From positions 1 to 17,946 of the forward strand of contig JAPHSC010000053.1 in assembly GCA_026193125.1 (NCBI GenBank): 17,946 nucleotides of DNA, written 5' to 3'. Positions 5,544-13,783 of the stretch are shown piece by piece. Numbering within the stretch: position 1 is the stretch's first letter; each line of letters opens with the position of its first letter. A program made the position numbers and the translations under genes. This stretch comes from Gammaproteobacteria bacterium (lineage in GTDB: Bacteria; Pseudomonadota; Gammaproteobacteria; Steroidobacterales; BM003). The notes below the pieces were generated by a model. It saw only the letters and a program-made list of their open reading frames with translations. It searched no databases and was not told the DNA's origin.

Positions 5544-8165
5544 ATGACTGATATCGCCCCTGAGATCGTTCCCGTAAATCTAGAAGACGAGATGAAGCGT
5601 TCCTACCTGGATTACGCCATGAGCGTGATCGTTGGGCGTGCGCTTCCCGACGTACGCGATGGCCTTAAACCGGTGCATCGGCGCGTGTTGTTTGCAATGC
5701 GTGTACTTGGCAATGATTTCAACAAGCCATACAAAAAATCCGCCCGTGTAGTGGGTGATGTTATCGGTAAGTATCACCCACACGGTGATTCGGCAGTGTA
5801 TGACACCATCGTGCGCATGGCGCAGCCATTTTCCATGCGCTACATGTTGGTAGATGGTCAGGGGAACTTTGGTTCTGTGGATGGGGATGCACCGGCGGCC
5901 ATGCGTTACACCGAGGTGCGCATGGCCAAGATGGCCCACGAACTGCTGGCTGATATTGACAAGGAAACCGTCGACTTCGTTCCAAATTACGACGAGTCGG
6001 AATCAGAACCCAGCGTGATGCCCACGCGGGTACCAAATTTGCTGGTAAATGGATCGGCTGGCATCGCTGTCGGCATGGCGACCAATATTCCGCCGCATAA
6101 CCTGGGAGAGGTTGTCGATGCCTGTATCGCCAGTATCGACAAACCCGATATCGGCATCTCCGAATTGATGCAATTGATTCCGGGTCCCGATTTCCCGACA
6201 GCGGGCATTATCAATGGTGCGCAGGGCATTCTGGAGGCCTACAGAACAGGCAGGGGGCGCATTTATGTGCGTGGCCGTTCGCATATTGAGCGAAATGAAA
6301 GCAACGGGAAGGAGTCCATAGTAGTAACGGAACTTCCCTACCAGGTAAACAAGGCGCGTCTTCTGGAGAAGATTGCAGAGCTTGTTCGGGAGCGCAAGCT
6401 AGAGGGCATCACCGAGTTACGCGACGAATCCGACAAGGACGGTATGCGCATGGTGATCGAATTGCGTCGTGGCGAACCCAGCAACGTGGTGCTCAATAAT
6501 CTCTACAAGCACACCCTTCTGCAGAGCGTTTTTGGTATCAATATGGTGGCCCTGGTAGAAGGTCGGCCCCAGTTGATTGACCTCAAGACCATGTTGGACT
6601 GTTTCTTGCGCCACCGGCGCGAAGTGGTTACCCGGCGCACGATTTACGAGCTGCGCAAGGCGCGCGAGAAGGCCCACGTGCTGGAGGGTCAGGCGGTTGC
6701 TCTGGCCAATATTGACGAGGTAATAGCCACGATCAAGGCCTCGGCTTCGCCGGCTGAGGCGCGCGTCGCGTTGGTATCGAGGCTGTGGGAGTCGGGAGTC
6801 GTGAGGCAGATGCTGGAGCGTGCCGGCGCGGCTGCTACCCGACCGGATTCGATCGGCGAATCCTTTGGTATGGAGGGGGAGCACTACCGCTTGTCTAGCA
6901 CCCAGGCCCAGGCCATCTTGGATCTGAAACTCCATCGTCTGACCGGGCTGGAACAAGACAAAATAATAATGGAATACAAGGGGTTGATCGACAGTATTCA
7001 AGAATATATCAGCATTCTTGAAAGCCCCGACAGACTGCTCGCGGTTATCAGGGGCGAGTTGGTGGAGATTCGAGACCAGTACGCCGACAGTCGCCGCACC
7101 GAGATTGTCCAGGACTTCCGAGGCTTGAGTCTTGAGGACTTGATTACCGAAGAGGAGGTTGTCGTTACGCTTTCGCGTGAAGGTTATGCAAAGGCCCAGC
7201 CGGTAACAAGTTACGATGCGCAGCGCAGGGGCGGCAGGGGCAAGAGCGCCACCAAGATCAAGGAAACAGACCTGATAGACCAGTTGTGGGTAGTGAATAC
7301 ACACGACACGCTGTTGTGTTTCACCAGCAGTGGAAAGGTCTACTGGTTGAAAGTCTACCAACTGCCTCAGGCCGGACGAGGAGCCAGGGGCAAGCCCATG
7401 GTAAACCTGTTACCCCTGGAACAGGGCGAGCACATCAATGCGGTCCTGCCAGTACGAGAATTTGACGAGAACCTGTTTATCTTTATGGTAACCGGTGCCG
7501 GAACGGTGAAAAAGACACCACTGCACGCGTTCTCCCGGCCAAGGGCCAACGGAATCATCGCGCTGGATCTTCGTGGTGATGATTTGCTCGTTGGTGCCGC
7601 GATCACGGATGGCAGCAAAGATGTGATCCTGGTAGGCCGCAACGGCAAAGCCATACGATTCAAGGAATCCGACGTCCGCGCCATGGGACGAACCGCGGCC
7701 GGTGTACGCGGTATTCGCCTGGCCAAGGGCGATGAAGTGATTTCCCTGATCATCAATGATGGCGATGATATTTTGACCGCTACCGAGAACGGTTACGGCA
7801 AGCGAACCCGGGTGGACGAATTTTCTGTCCAGGGACGTGGTGGCCAAGGCGTAATAGCTATCCAGACCAGTGAGCGTAACGGCAAGTGTGTAGGGGCCCT
7901 GCAGGCTAATGACGAGCACCAGATAATGCTGATCAGTGACGCCGGCACCCTGGTAAGGATTGGCGTTTCGGAAGTCTCAGTGCTCGGCCGCAATACCCAG
8001 GGAGTCCGTTTGATTAAGCTTGGTGAGTCTGAGAAGTTGGTTGGTCTGCAGCGTATTGAAGCGCTGGCTGACGACGAGGAACTCGAAGAAGATCAAGAAG
8101 ATGAGGAAGCAGGGCAGGCCGTGGACAGCGAGAGCCAGGCGGGAGAGGCTGACGAGAGCGAATAG
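5544..8165 (+). CDS. gyrA: DNA gyrase subunit A
   Basis: An 873-residue type IIA topoisomerase subunit that, with GyrB, introduces negative supercoils. Numbering runs level with E. coli GyrA through the N-terminal domain. The catalytic tyrosine is Y122 in RYTEVRM. The quinolone-resistance region reads HPHGDSAVYDTIVRMAQPF with S83 and D87 both wild type. The breakage-reunion domain and coiled-coil gate run to about residue 525. The GyrA box QRRGGRG at 560-566 opens the C-terminal pinwheel, which wraps DNA. The last 34 residues form a very acidic tail rich in Glu and Asp, as in other gammaproteobacteria. I chose ATG at 5544; a TTG two codons upstream would add only Met-Phe. Only a minimal GAG precedes the start, just after a hairpin. 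serC follows after 65 bases. Confidence 0.99.
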   Translation: MTDIAPEIVPVNLEDEMKRSYLDYAMSVIVGRALPDVRDGLKPVHRRVLFAMRVLGNDFNKPYKKSARVVGDVIGKYHPHGDSAVYDTIVRMAQPFSMRYMLVDGQGNFGSVDGDAPAAMRYTEVRMAKMAHELLADIDKETVDFVPNYDESESEPSVMPTRVPNLLVNGSAGIAVGMATNIPPHNLGEVVDACIASIDKPDIGISELMQLIPGPDFPTAGIINGAQGILEAYRTGRGRIYVRGRSHIERNESNGKESIVVTELPYQVNKARLLEKIAELVRERKLEGITELRDESDKDGMRMVIELRRGEPSNVVLNNLYKHTLLQSVFGINMVALVEGRPQLIDLKTMLDCFLRHRREVVTRRTIYELRKAREKAHVLEGQAVALANIDEVIATIKASASPAEARVALVSRLWESGVVRQMLERAGAAATRPDSIGESFGMEGEHYRLSSTQAQAILDLKLHRLTGLEQDKIIMEYKGLIDSIQEYISILESPDRLLAVIRGELVEIRDQYADSRRTEIVQDFRGLSLEDLITEEEVVVTLSREGYAKAQPVTSYDAQRRGGRGKSATKIKETDLIDQLWVVNTHDTLLCFTSSGKVYWLKVYQLPQAGRGARGKPMVNLLPLEQGEHINAVLPVREFDENLFIFMVTGAGTVKKTPLHAFSRPRANGIIALDLRGDDLLVGAAITDGSKDVILVGRNGKAIRFKESDVRAMGRTAAGVRGIRLAKGDEVISLIINDGDDILTATENGYGKRTRVDEFSVQGRGGQGVIAIQTSERNGKCVGALQANDEHQIMLISDAGTLVRIGVSEVSVLGRNTQGVRLIKLGESEKLVGLQRIEALADDEELEEDQEDEEAGQAVDSESQAGEADESE

Positions 8166-8230
8166 CCGTCGACATCGCTGATGTTGCGATGCAGAATGGA
8201 TCACTGTTGTCCTTCATTGCGGGGAGATCC

Positions 8231-9310
8231 ATGAGACGCGTATTCAATTTCAGCGCTGGGCCGGCCATGTTGCCGGAACCGGTGCTAGAGCAGGCCAGGG
8301 ACGAGATGCTGGATTGGCATGGGACCGGCATGTCAATCATGGAGGTCAGTCATCGGGGCAAAGCATTTCTTTCCGTCGCCCAGCAGGCTGAGAGCGATCT
8401 GCGCGACCTCCTGAAGATTCCTGATAACTACGAAGTGCTGTTTATGCAGGGTGGCGCGACACTGCAGTTCTCCCTGATTCCTATGAATCTGGCAGGCGGT
8501 ATGAGCGCTGAATACGTGCAAACCGGGACCTGGTCGAAGAAGGCTATTACGGCGGCACGCAAGATATGCCCGGTTGAAATAGTGGCCGATACTTCCGCGA
8601 CCGGTTTTGACCGGGCGCCGGACCAGGCACAGTGGAATCGAGGTGCCTCGGCTGCATATCTGCACTACTGCATGAACGAGACCATTCACGGTGTAGAGTT
8701 CCCCTTTGTTCCGGAGTGCGATGATCGGCCACTGGTGGCTGACTGTTCGTCAAATATTCTTTCCCGCCCGATGCCGGTGGAGAAATTTGGCCTTATCTAC
8801 GCCGGCTCACAGAAAAATGTTGGGCCAGCGGGGCTCACCCTGGTCATCGTGCGCAAAGATTTGCTTGATAGAAGCCCCGAGTCGCTTCCTGACATGTTGA
8901 GTTACCGTAAAGTGGCGGAAGGGGACTCGATGGTGAATACGCCGCCTACATATTCCTGGTACCTGGCGGGCCTGGTCTTCCAATGGCTGAAAGCGCAGGG
9001 CGGTCTGGAGCAGATGGAGCGCAGGAATCGACGCAAGGCGGCGATGCTTTACAAGGCCATTGATGAGTCGAGCTTTTATAGTAATCCAGTCCAGACTTCC
9101 TCACGCTCTTTGATGAATGTTGCTTTCACCCTGTCCGACAGCGGACTGGATGGCGAATTTCTGAAGCAGGCGGAAGAGGCCGGGCTTGCAGGTCTGAAGG
9201 GCCATCGGTCGGTTGGTGGCATGCGCGCCAGTATCTACAACGCGATGCCGGAAGAGGGTGTGGATGCCTTGGTGAGATTTATGCAAGAGTTTGAGAAGAG
9301 TTCGGCTTGA
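8231..9310 (+). CDS. serC: Phosphoserine aminotransferase SerC
   Basis: A 359-residue fold type I PLP aminotransferase. It makes phosphoserine from 3-phosphohydroxypyruvate and glutamate, and also acts in pyridoxal phosphate synthesis. The N-terminal FNFSAGPAMLP and ISIMEVSHRGK-type segment (residues 35-44), QGGAT at 73-77, the HYCMNETIHG signature near 145-154, and the PLP lysine K195 in AGSQKNVGPAG are all present. The start at 8231 is preceded by GGGGAG four bases away and gives the usual SerC N-terminus and length (E. coli 362). An in-frame ATG 14 codons upstream has no such support. It opens the serC-serA-pheA-aroA-cmk run and may be read through from gyrA. Its partner enzyme SerA lies 16 bases downstream. 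Confidence 0.97.
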   Translation: MRRVFNFSAGPAMLPEPVLEQARDEMLDWHGTGMSIMEVSHRGKAFLSVAQQAESDLRDLLKIPDNYEVLFMQGGATLQFSLIPMNLAGGMSAEYVQTGTWSKKAITAARKICPVEIVADTSATGFDRAPDQAQWNRGASAAYLHYCMNETIHGVEFPFVPECDDRPLVADCSSNILSRPMPVEKFGLIYAGSQKNVGPAGLTLVIVRKDLLDRSPESLPDMLSYRKVAEGDSMVNTPPTYSWYLAGLVFQWLKAQGGLEQMERRNRRKAAMLYKAIDESSFYSNPVQTSSRSLMNVAFTLSDSGLDGEFLKQAEEAGLAGLKGHRSVGGMRASIYNAMPEEGVDALVRFMQEFEKSSA

Positions 9311-9326
9311 GTACCGGGGAAAACTA

Positions 9327-10493
9327 ATGCGATTCAAGATACTGACCCTGAATAATATCTCCGTGGCGGGTCTGCAGCACTTGCCGCGGGAATACTATGA
9401 GGTTGCCTCCGAAATCCAGCATCCGGATGCGATCTTGCTGCGTTCCTATGACTTGCATGACTTCCAGATACCAGTATCTTTGCGAGCAGTTGCTCGCGCC
9501 GGTGTCGGGGTGAATAACGTGCCGGTAGAGACCCTCACAGAACATGGAATACCGGTGTTCAATGCACCTGGTGCGAATGCTAACGCGGTCAAGGAGTTGG
9601 TGGTGGCCGGCATGTTGTTGGCGGCGCGAAACATTTGCCCGGCATGGGCCTATGTCAGGAACCTGGCTGGGGATTCAGAACAATTGGAACAGGCCGTCGA
9701 GCAAGGGAAAAAGCAGTTTGTGGGCTATGAATTGCCACGCAGAGTGCTGGGCGTAATCGGTCTGGGAGCGATCGGTGTAGAAGTTGCCAATGTGGCTCTG
9801 AACCTTGGTATGAGAGTCATCGGATATGATCCCGGGATGACCGTTGAGCGTGCCTGGCAGCTGTCCTCAAGTGTTGAGCAAGCCAACAGCCTTGATGACT
9901 TGCTGCTCAGATCCGACATGGTGAGCCTGCATGTTCCGCTTAACCAGCACACACGCAAACTTATAGATTCCGAGAGATTAGCCTTGCTCAGGAAGGGTTC
10001 TGTACTGCTGAACTTCTCCCGAGCCAGTATTGTAGATGAGGATGACTTGCTAGAGGCGCTCAATCAAGGACTGTTGTCATCCTATATTTGCGATTTTCCA
10101 TCCCCATTGCTCAAAGATCATCCGCAGGTGGTGGCCCTGCCTCATCTTGGCGCATCTACCATGGAGGCTGAGGATAATTGCGCTGTCATGGTGATCGAGA
10201 ACATGAGGGAGTACCTTGAAAGTGGAAACATTCGGCACTCGGTGAATTTTCCCGATTCAGTGATGCCAAAGGCAGGCAATTGCCGCTTGACCGTGGCCAA
10301 TCGGAATGTGCCCAACATGCTTGGGCAAATTTCCACCTGCCTGGCAAAAGGTGGGTTGAATATTCTGGATATGCTGAACCAGTCCCGGGGAGAGGTTGCC
10401 TACACGGTGGTAGATCTTGACCAGATGGTGCCTGATGAGACCTATCAGGAAATTGCCTCGATTGAAGGGGTGTTAGCGGCGAGAGTTATTTGA
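9327..10493 (+). CDS. serA: D-3-phosphoglycerate dehydrogenase, short form with C-terminal ACT domain
   Basis: A 388-residue D-2-hydroxyacid dehydrogenase. Order of parts: substrate domain, Rossmann fold with GLGAIG at 145-150 and D168 after strand 2, return to the substrate domain, then an ACT-like domain from about 318 to the end. The catalytic arginine is R232 in NFSRASIVDEDDL and the histidine H273 in PHLGAST. The segment that carries the catalytic Glu in E. coli SerA (FPTEP) reads CDFPSPL here, so that Glu is not in its usual place. As I recall, the DFP form with ENC.VM and NSVNFP-like ends occurs in short SerA proteins of Firmicutes and Bacteroidetes. The product would be 3-phosphohydroxypyruvate for SerC. 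The start at 9327 has GGGGA six bases ahead. A related hydroxyacid dehydrogenase role is possible, but the neighbour serC argues for SerA. Confidence 0.87.
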   Translation: MRFKILTLNNISVAGLQHLPREYYEVASEIQHPDAILLRSYDLHDFQIPVSLRAVARAGVGVNNVPVETLTEHGIPVFNAPGANANAVKELVVAGMLLAARNICPAWAYVRNLAGDSEQLEQAVEQGKKQFVGYELPRRVLGVIGLGAIGVEVANVALNLGMRVIGYDPGMTVERAWQLSSSVEQANSLDDLLLRSDMVSLHVPLNQHTRKLIDSERLALLRKGSVLLNFSRASIVDEDDLLEALNQGLLSSYICDFPSPLLKDHPQVVALPHLGASTMEAEDNCAVMVIENMREYLESGNIRHSVNFPDSVMPKAGNCRLTVANRNVPNMLGQISTCLAKGGLNILDMLNQSRGEVAYTVVDLDQMVPDETYQEIASIEGVLAARVI

Positions 10494-10499
10494 GCGGTT

Positions 10500-11606
10500 A
10501 TGCGTAAGAAAGAAGAAAAACAAGCCTTGGATCTGGACGCAGTGCGAACCACGATTGATGAACTGGATAGCAATATTCAGGAGTTGATCAGCGAGCGAGC
10601 CAGATTGGCCCAGGAAGTCGGGAAGGCAAAGACAGGGGCAGCCAGGGCGGCCGATTATTATCGGCCTGAGCGTGAGGCCCAGGTTTTACGGAATGCGTTG
10701 TTGCGCAACAAGGGCCCCCTGCGTGACGAGGAAATCGTCAGGTTGTTCAGGGAAATCATGTCGTCTTGTCTGGCCCAGCAGGAGCCACTAAAAATCGGCT
10801 ACCTTGGCCCGGAAGGCACTTTCACGCAGAGTGCGGTTAGCAAGTTCTTTGGTCACTCGGTTCGTGCAATGCCTCTCCAGTCAATTGACGAAGTATTCCA
10901 GGAGGTTGAATCGGGGGTCGCTGATTTCGGAATCGTGCCGGTGGAAAATTCTACCGAGGGTACCGTCAACCATACCGTTGACCGTTTCCTGATTTCGCCC
11001 CTGAAAATATGTGGCGAAGTGGAACTGCGGGTGGAACAACACTTAATGGGCAAGATTTCCGGCCTTGAAGACATAAAGCGGGTATGCGCCCATGCGCAGG
11101 CACTTGCGCAGTGCCGCGGATGGTTGTCTGAGTACCTGCCCGAGGTCGAGCGTGTGGCTGTTAGTAGCAATGCGGAGGGTGCCCGTCGAGCAAGGGATGA
11201 ACTTGGCACCGCAGCTATCGCAGGCAGCACCGCGGCCGATCTTTATGATTTGAGGGTACTGGTGGCGAATATTGAGGACAAGCCGGATAACACCACCCGG
11301 TTCCTGGTTATTGGTACCGAATTACTCGCACCAAGCGGTGATGACAAGACATCCATATTGGTGTCCGCTGCAGATACCGATTCTCCCGGCGCCCTGTATA
11401 GATTGCTTGAACCGCTGGCGCGGCATGAAATCAGCATGACACGTATTGAATCCAGGCCATCCCGGAGAAGGAAATGGCATTACGTATTTTTCATGGATCT
11501 TGAAGGGCATGCGGGTGACCCCCGCCTGGCAAGCGCATTGGCCGAACTTGAAAAACAAGCGTCATTATTCCGTATCCTTGGCTCCTATCCCAAGGCGGTC
11601 ATGTAA
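10500..11606 (+). CDS. pheA: Bifunctional chorismate mutase / prephenate dehydratase PheA
   Basis: A 368-residue fusion protein for phenylalanine synthesis. Residues about 12-92 are an AroQ-class chorismate mutase (R16, LD at 22-23, R34, VGKAK at 40-44, Y54 onwards). Residues 97-272 are prephenate dehydratase, with LGPEGTFT at 102-109, VPVENSTEGTVN at 146-157 and the catalytic TRF in TTRF at 265-268. An ACT domain from about 285 contains GALYRLLEP and ESRP at 317-320, the phenylalanine-binding and feedback segment. The length is that of pseudomonad PheA. It starts six bases after serA with only a weak GAGCGG signal, so translation is probably coupled. No leader peptide with runs of Phe codons is visible, as expected inside an operon. 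Confidence 0.97.
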   Translation: MRKKEEKQALDLDAVRTTIDELDSNIQELISERARLAQEVGKAKTGAARAADYYRPEREAQVLRNALLRNKGPLRDEEIVRLFREIMSSCLAQQEPLKIGYLGPEGTFTQSAVSKFFGHSVRAMPLQSIDEVFQEVESGVADFGIVPVENSTEGTVNHTVDRFLISPLKICGEVELRVEQHLMGKISGLEDIKRVCAHAQALAQCRGWLSEYLPEVERVAVSSNAEGARRARDELGTAAIAGSTAADLYDLRVLVANIEDKPDNTTRFLVIGTELLAPSGDDKTSILVSAADTDSPGALYRLLEPLARHEISMTRIESRPSRRRKWHYVFFMDLEGHAGDPRLASALAELEKQASLFRILGSYPKAVM

Positions 11607-11615
11607 ATCGGAACG

Positions 11616-12971
11616 ATGTCAAAATCTGACGACAAACAGGGCATTCCGGAATCTCAGGCGAGTTATCTGGTTGAGCCCGCAGGTCAATTGGCGGGAGAAA
11701 GTTCCGTCCCCGGCGACAAGTCAATTTCCCACCGTTCCCTGATGCTGGGGGCAATTGCGGAGGGCGTAACCGAAATAGAGGGCTTGTTGGCCAGCCAGGA
11801 CTGTCTTGCTACGGCAGCGGCGATACGGGCCATGGGAGTCAGGGTGGACGCACCCAAGGCGGAGGGCGATTGCTGGTACGTGCACGGGGTGGGTTTACGT
11901 GGATTGAAGCGGCCGACAGAAAACCTGGACCTGGGTAATTCAGGTACCTCAATGCGCTTGCTTACCGGGCTGCTATGCGCCCAGGACTTTGCCACGACTC
12001 TGGTTGGCGATGAATCACTGATGAAACGGCCCATGGAGCGCGTGGCTTTACCCCTGCGCCAAATGGGCGCGCGCATCACAACCAGCGATGGCAGGCCCCC
12101 CGTGTATATAGAACGCAACCGGGGCCTCAAAGGCATCGATTACCATGCCCCGGTAGCCAGCGCACAGATCAAGTCTGCAATATTGCTGGCCGGTCTTTAC
12201 GCGCGAGGAGTTACCCGGGTGACTGAGCCCGGGATCAGCCGGGATCACACCGAGCGTATGCTGGCAAGTTTTGGCGTGGTGGTGTGTCGCAAGGGATTGA
12301 CGGTGGAAATCGAGGCCCCCGCAAGTTTGCGCGCGGGCCGCATCGTGGTGCCTGGCGATCTGTCGTCTGCGGCATTTTTTATGGTTGGTGCCTGTCTTGC
12401 CAGTGACAGGGGTCTGACTTTACGCAAGATTGGGGTAAACCCGACGCGCACCGGCGTAATCGATATTCTGCGGAAAATGGGCGCAAAAATTGATATAGCG
12501 ATGTTGCCGACCAGAATTGGCGAGGAACCTGTCGCGGATATACGCGTGGCGAAAAGTCGACTCCACGGTATAGACATAGTCGCGGCGGATGTGGCACTGG
12601 CCATTGACGAGTTCCCAATACTGATGGTGGCGGCGGCCTGCGCGGACGGGGTAACCCGAGTATCGGGCGCTGAGGAACTGAGGGTGAAGGAGAGCGACCG
12701 CATTACGACCGTGGTTGATGGGCTGCGTGCCCTGGGAGCCAAAGTCGAGGAAAAGGCCGATGGCATGGTGGTGATCGGCGGTGCGCTGCATGGTGGAGAA
12801 GTAAATAGCCAAGGGGATCATAGGATAGCGATGGCCTTTACAATGGCATCGCTTATGGCTGCCGGTGCTGTACGAATCCTGGATACAAGCAATGTGGCGA
12901 CATCATTCCCCGGATTTGTCGATCACGCCGCCCGCCTGGGCATGAAAATCGTCGAAAACAGGGGGGAGTGA
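11616..12971 (+). CDS. aroA: 3-phosphoshikimate 1-carboxyvinyltransferase (EPSP synthase), class II signatures
   Basis: A 451-residue EPSP synthase, the sixth shikimate step, joining shikimate-3-phosphate and phosphoenolpyruvate. The four published class II motifs are present: GDKS at 33-36, SAQIK at 182-186, RDHTE at 209-213 and NPTR at 275-278. Catalytic D331 (IDEFP) and E359 (RVKESDR) are in place, and GDHRIAMAF begins at 400. The loop that is GNAATG in the CP4 enzyme reads GNSGTSMR at 107-114, so Gly replaces the CP4 Ala. In Pseudomonas this enzyme is the C-terminal half of a TyrA-AroA fusion; here it stands alone, with a roughly 17-residue N-terminal lead. It starts nine bases after pheA and overlaps cmk by one base. 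Confidence 0.97.
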   Translation: MSKSDDKQGIPESQASYLVEPAGQLAGESSVPGDKSISHRSLMLGAIAEGVTEIEGLLASQDCLATAAAIRAMGVRVDAPKAEGDCWYVHGVGLRGLKRPTENLDLGNSGTSMRLLTGLLCAQDFATTLVGDESLMKRPMERVALPLRQMGARITTSDGRPPVYIERNRGLKGIDYHAPVASAQIKSAILLAGLYARGVTRVTEPGISRDHTERMLASFGVVVCRKGLTVEIEAPASLRAGRIVVPGDLSSAAFFMVGACLASDRGLTLRKIGVNPTRTGVIDILRKMGAKIDIAMLPTRIGEEPVADIRVAKSRLHGIDIVAADVALAIDEFPILMVAAACADGVTRVSGAEELRVKESDRITTVVDGLRALGAKVEEKADGMVVIGGALHGGEVNSQGDHRIAMAFTMASLMAAGAVRILDTSNVATSFPGFVDHAARLGMKIVENRGE

Positions 12972-13663
12972 TGGAGTTGACGCCCCCGGTTATCGCCATA
13001 GACGGTCCCAGTGCCTCGGGAAAAGGGTCAATTAGCAGGAAAGTGGCTGCAGCGCTGGGATTCCACCTGCTTGATAGTGGCGCCTTGTATCGCATAGTTG
13101 GACTTGTCGCCTCGCGCAGGGGCGTGGCGCTGGATAAGGGACCGCTGGTCGCCCGGCTGGTCGAAGGTCTGCGAATTGAGTTTGAGGGCGATGACAAATC
13201 CGAGGGTATTATTCGAGTAGATGGCGAGGATATGACGCGGGAAATCCGGCTGGAAAGTACCGGAGAACTGGCCTCGCAAGTCGCCGCCCATCCGGAGGTT
13301 CGCCAGGCGCTGGTTCGTTTGCAGCGCAGTTTCCGCAAGTGGCCTGGGTTGCTCGCAGACGGGCGTGATATGGGTTCGGTCATCTTTCCGGATGCCCAGG
13401 TCAAGGTTTACCTCACAGCCAGCCCTGAGGAACGTGCGAGGCGGCGCTATAAGCAGTTGAAGGAAAAGGGGATTAGTGTTAATCTCGCCGCCCTCTCCGC
13501 GGAGATTGCAGAGCGGGATTACAGGGATCGTACACGATCCGTGTCGCCCCTGCGCCCTGCAGCCGATGCCGTCGAACTGGATACGACCGATTTGAATATC
13601 GAACAGGTAGTAGAGCAGGTGATGGCACTGGTGGAAGAGAAATTGCCCGGGCTGCCAACTTAA
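12971..13663 (+). CDS. cmk: Cytidylate kinase
   Basis: A 230-residue NMP kinase that phosphorylates CMP and dCMP. The P-loop GPSASGKGS lies at residues 12-20. The (d)CMP kinase signature DGRDMGSVIFPDA falls near 131-143, and RDYRDRTRSVSPL with its arginines forms the lid region near 180-192. Length is that of E. coli Cmk (227). The start codon shares a base with the aroA stop (TGATG), with a G-rich ribosome binding stretch directly ahead inside aroA. A GTG one codon upstream would add one residue. It is the last gene before a strong intrinsic terminator, so the link to rpsA that is common in gammaproteobacteria is broken or leaky here. Confidence 0.97.
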   Translation: MELTPPVIAIDGPSASGKGSISRKVAAALGFHLLDSGALYRIVGLVASRRGVALDKGPLVARLVEGLRIEFEGDDKSEGIIRVDGEDMTREIRLESTGELASQVAAHPEVRQALVRLQRSFRKWPGLLADGRDMGSVIFPDAQVKVYLTASPEERARRRYKQLKEKGISVNLAALSAEIAERDYRDRTRSVSPLRPAADAVELDTTDLNIEQVVEQVMALVEEKLPGLPT

Positions 13664-13692
13664 GCAGCCTTAAATCGAAGTGGATTTGTTGG

Positions 13693-13723
13693 GCTCCAAA
13701 TGGATTTGGAGCTTTTATTTTTT
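13693..13723 (+). terminator. Intrinsic terminator after cmk
   Basis: GCTCCAAA (13693-13700) and TTTGGAGC (13705-13712) form a perfect eight-base stem around a TGGA loop, followed by TTTTATTTTTT. This is a textbook rho-independent terminator on the + strand. It ends the serC-cmk run 30 bases past the cmk stop. It also argues against any rpsA start inside it, such as the in-frame ATG at 13700. Confidence 0.85.
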
Positions 13724-13783
13724 GCCCGTCAGGGAAGGAATCCCAAGACGGTAGTTGGTCGCATGACCATGGAAATCAATCAC
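13724..13783 (+). promoter_or_regulatory. Structured rpsA leader, candidate S1 autoregulatory region
   Basis: Two small perfect hairpins lie between the terminator and the rpsA ATG. The first is GGGA (13732-13735), loop AGGAA, TCCC (13741-13744). The second is TGGTC (13756-13760), loop GCAT, GACCA (13765-13769). Only a weak GGAA nine bases before the start resembles a ribosome binding site. Gammaproteobacterial rpsA leaders are known to lack a strong Shine-Dalgarno, to fold into hairpins exposing GGA, and to be repressed by free S1. The first loop holds such a GGA. Confidence 0.5.

Noticed and set aside
6417..7361. Long open frame of 314 codons antisense to gyrA
   Set aside because: It lies fully within gyrA, has no family motif and no ribosome binding site. 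Codon bias of the sense gene explains it.
13700..13783. Longer rpsA start at an in-frame ATG
   Set aside because: This ATG lies in the loop and arm of the cmk terminator, and the 28 added residues do not resemble S1. The start at 13784 gives the conserved N-terminus.
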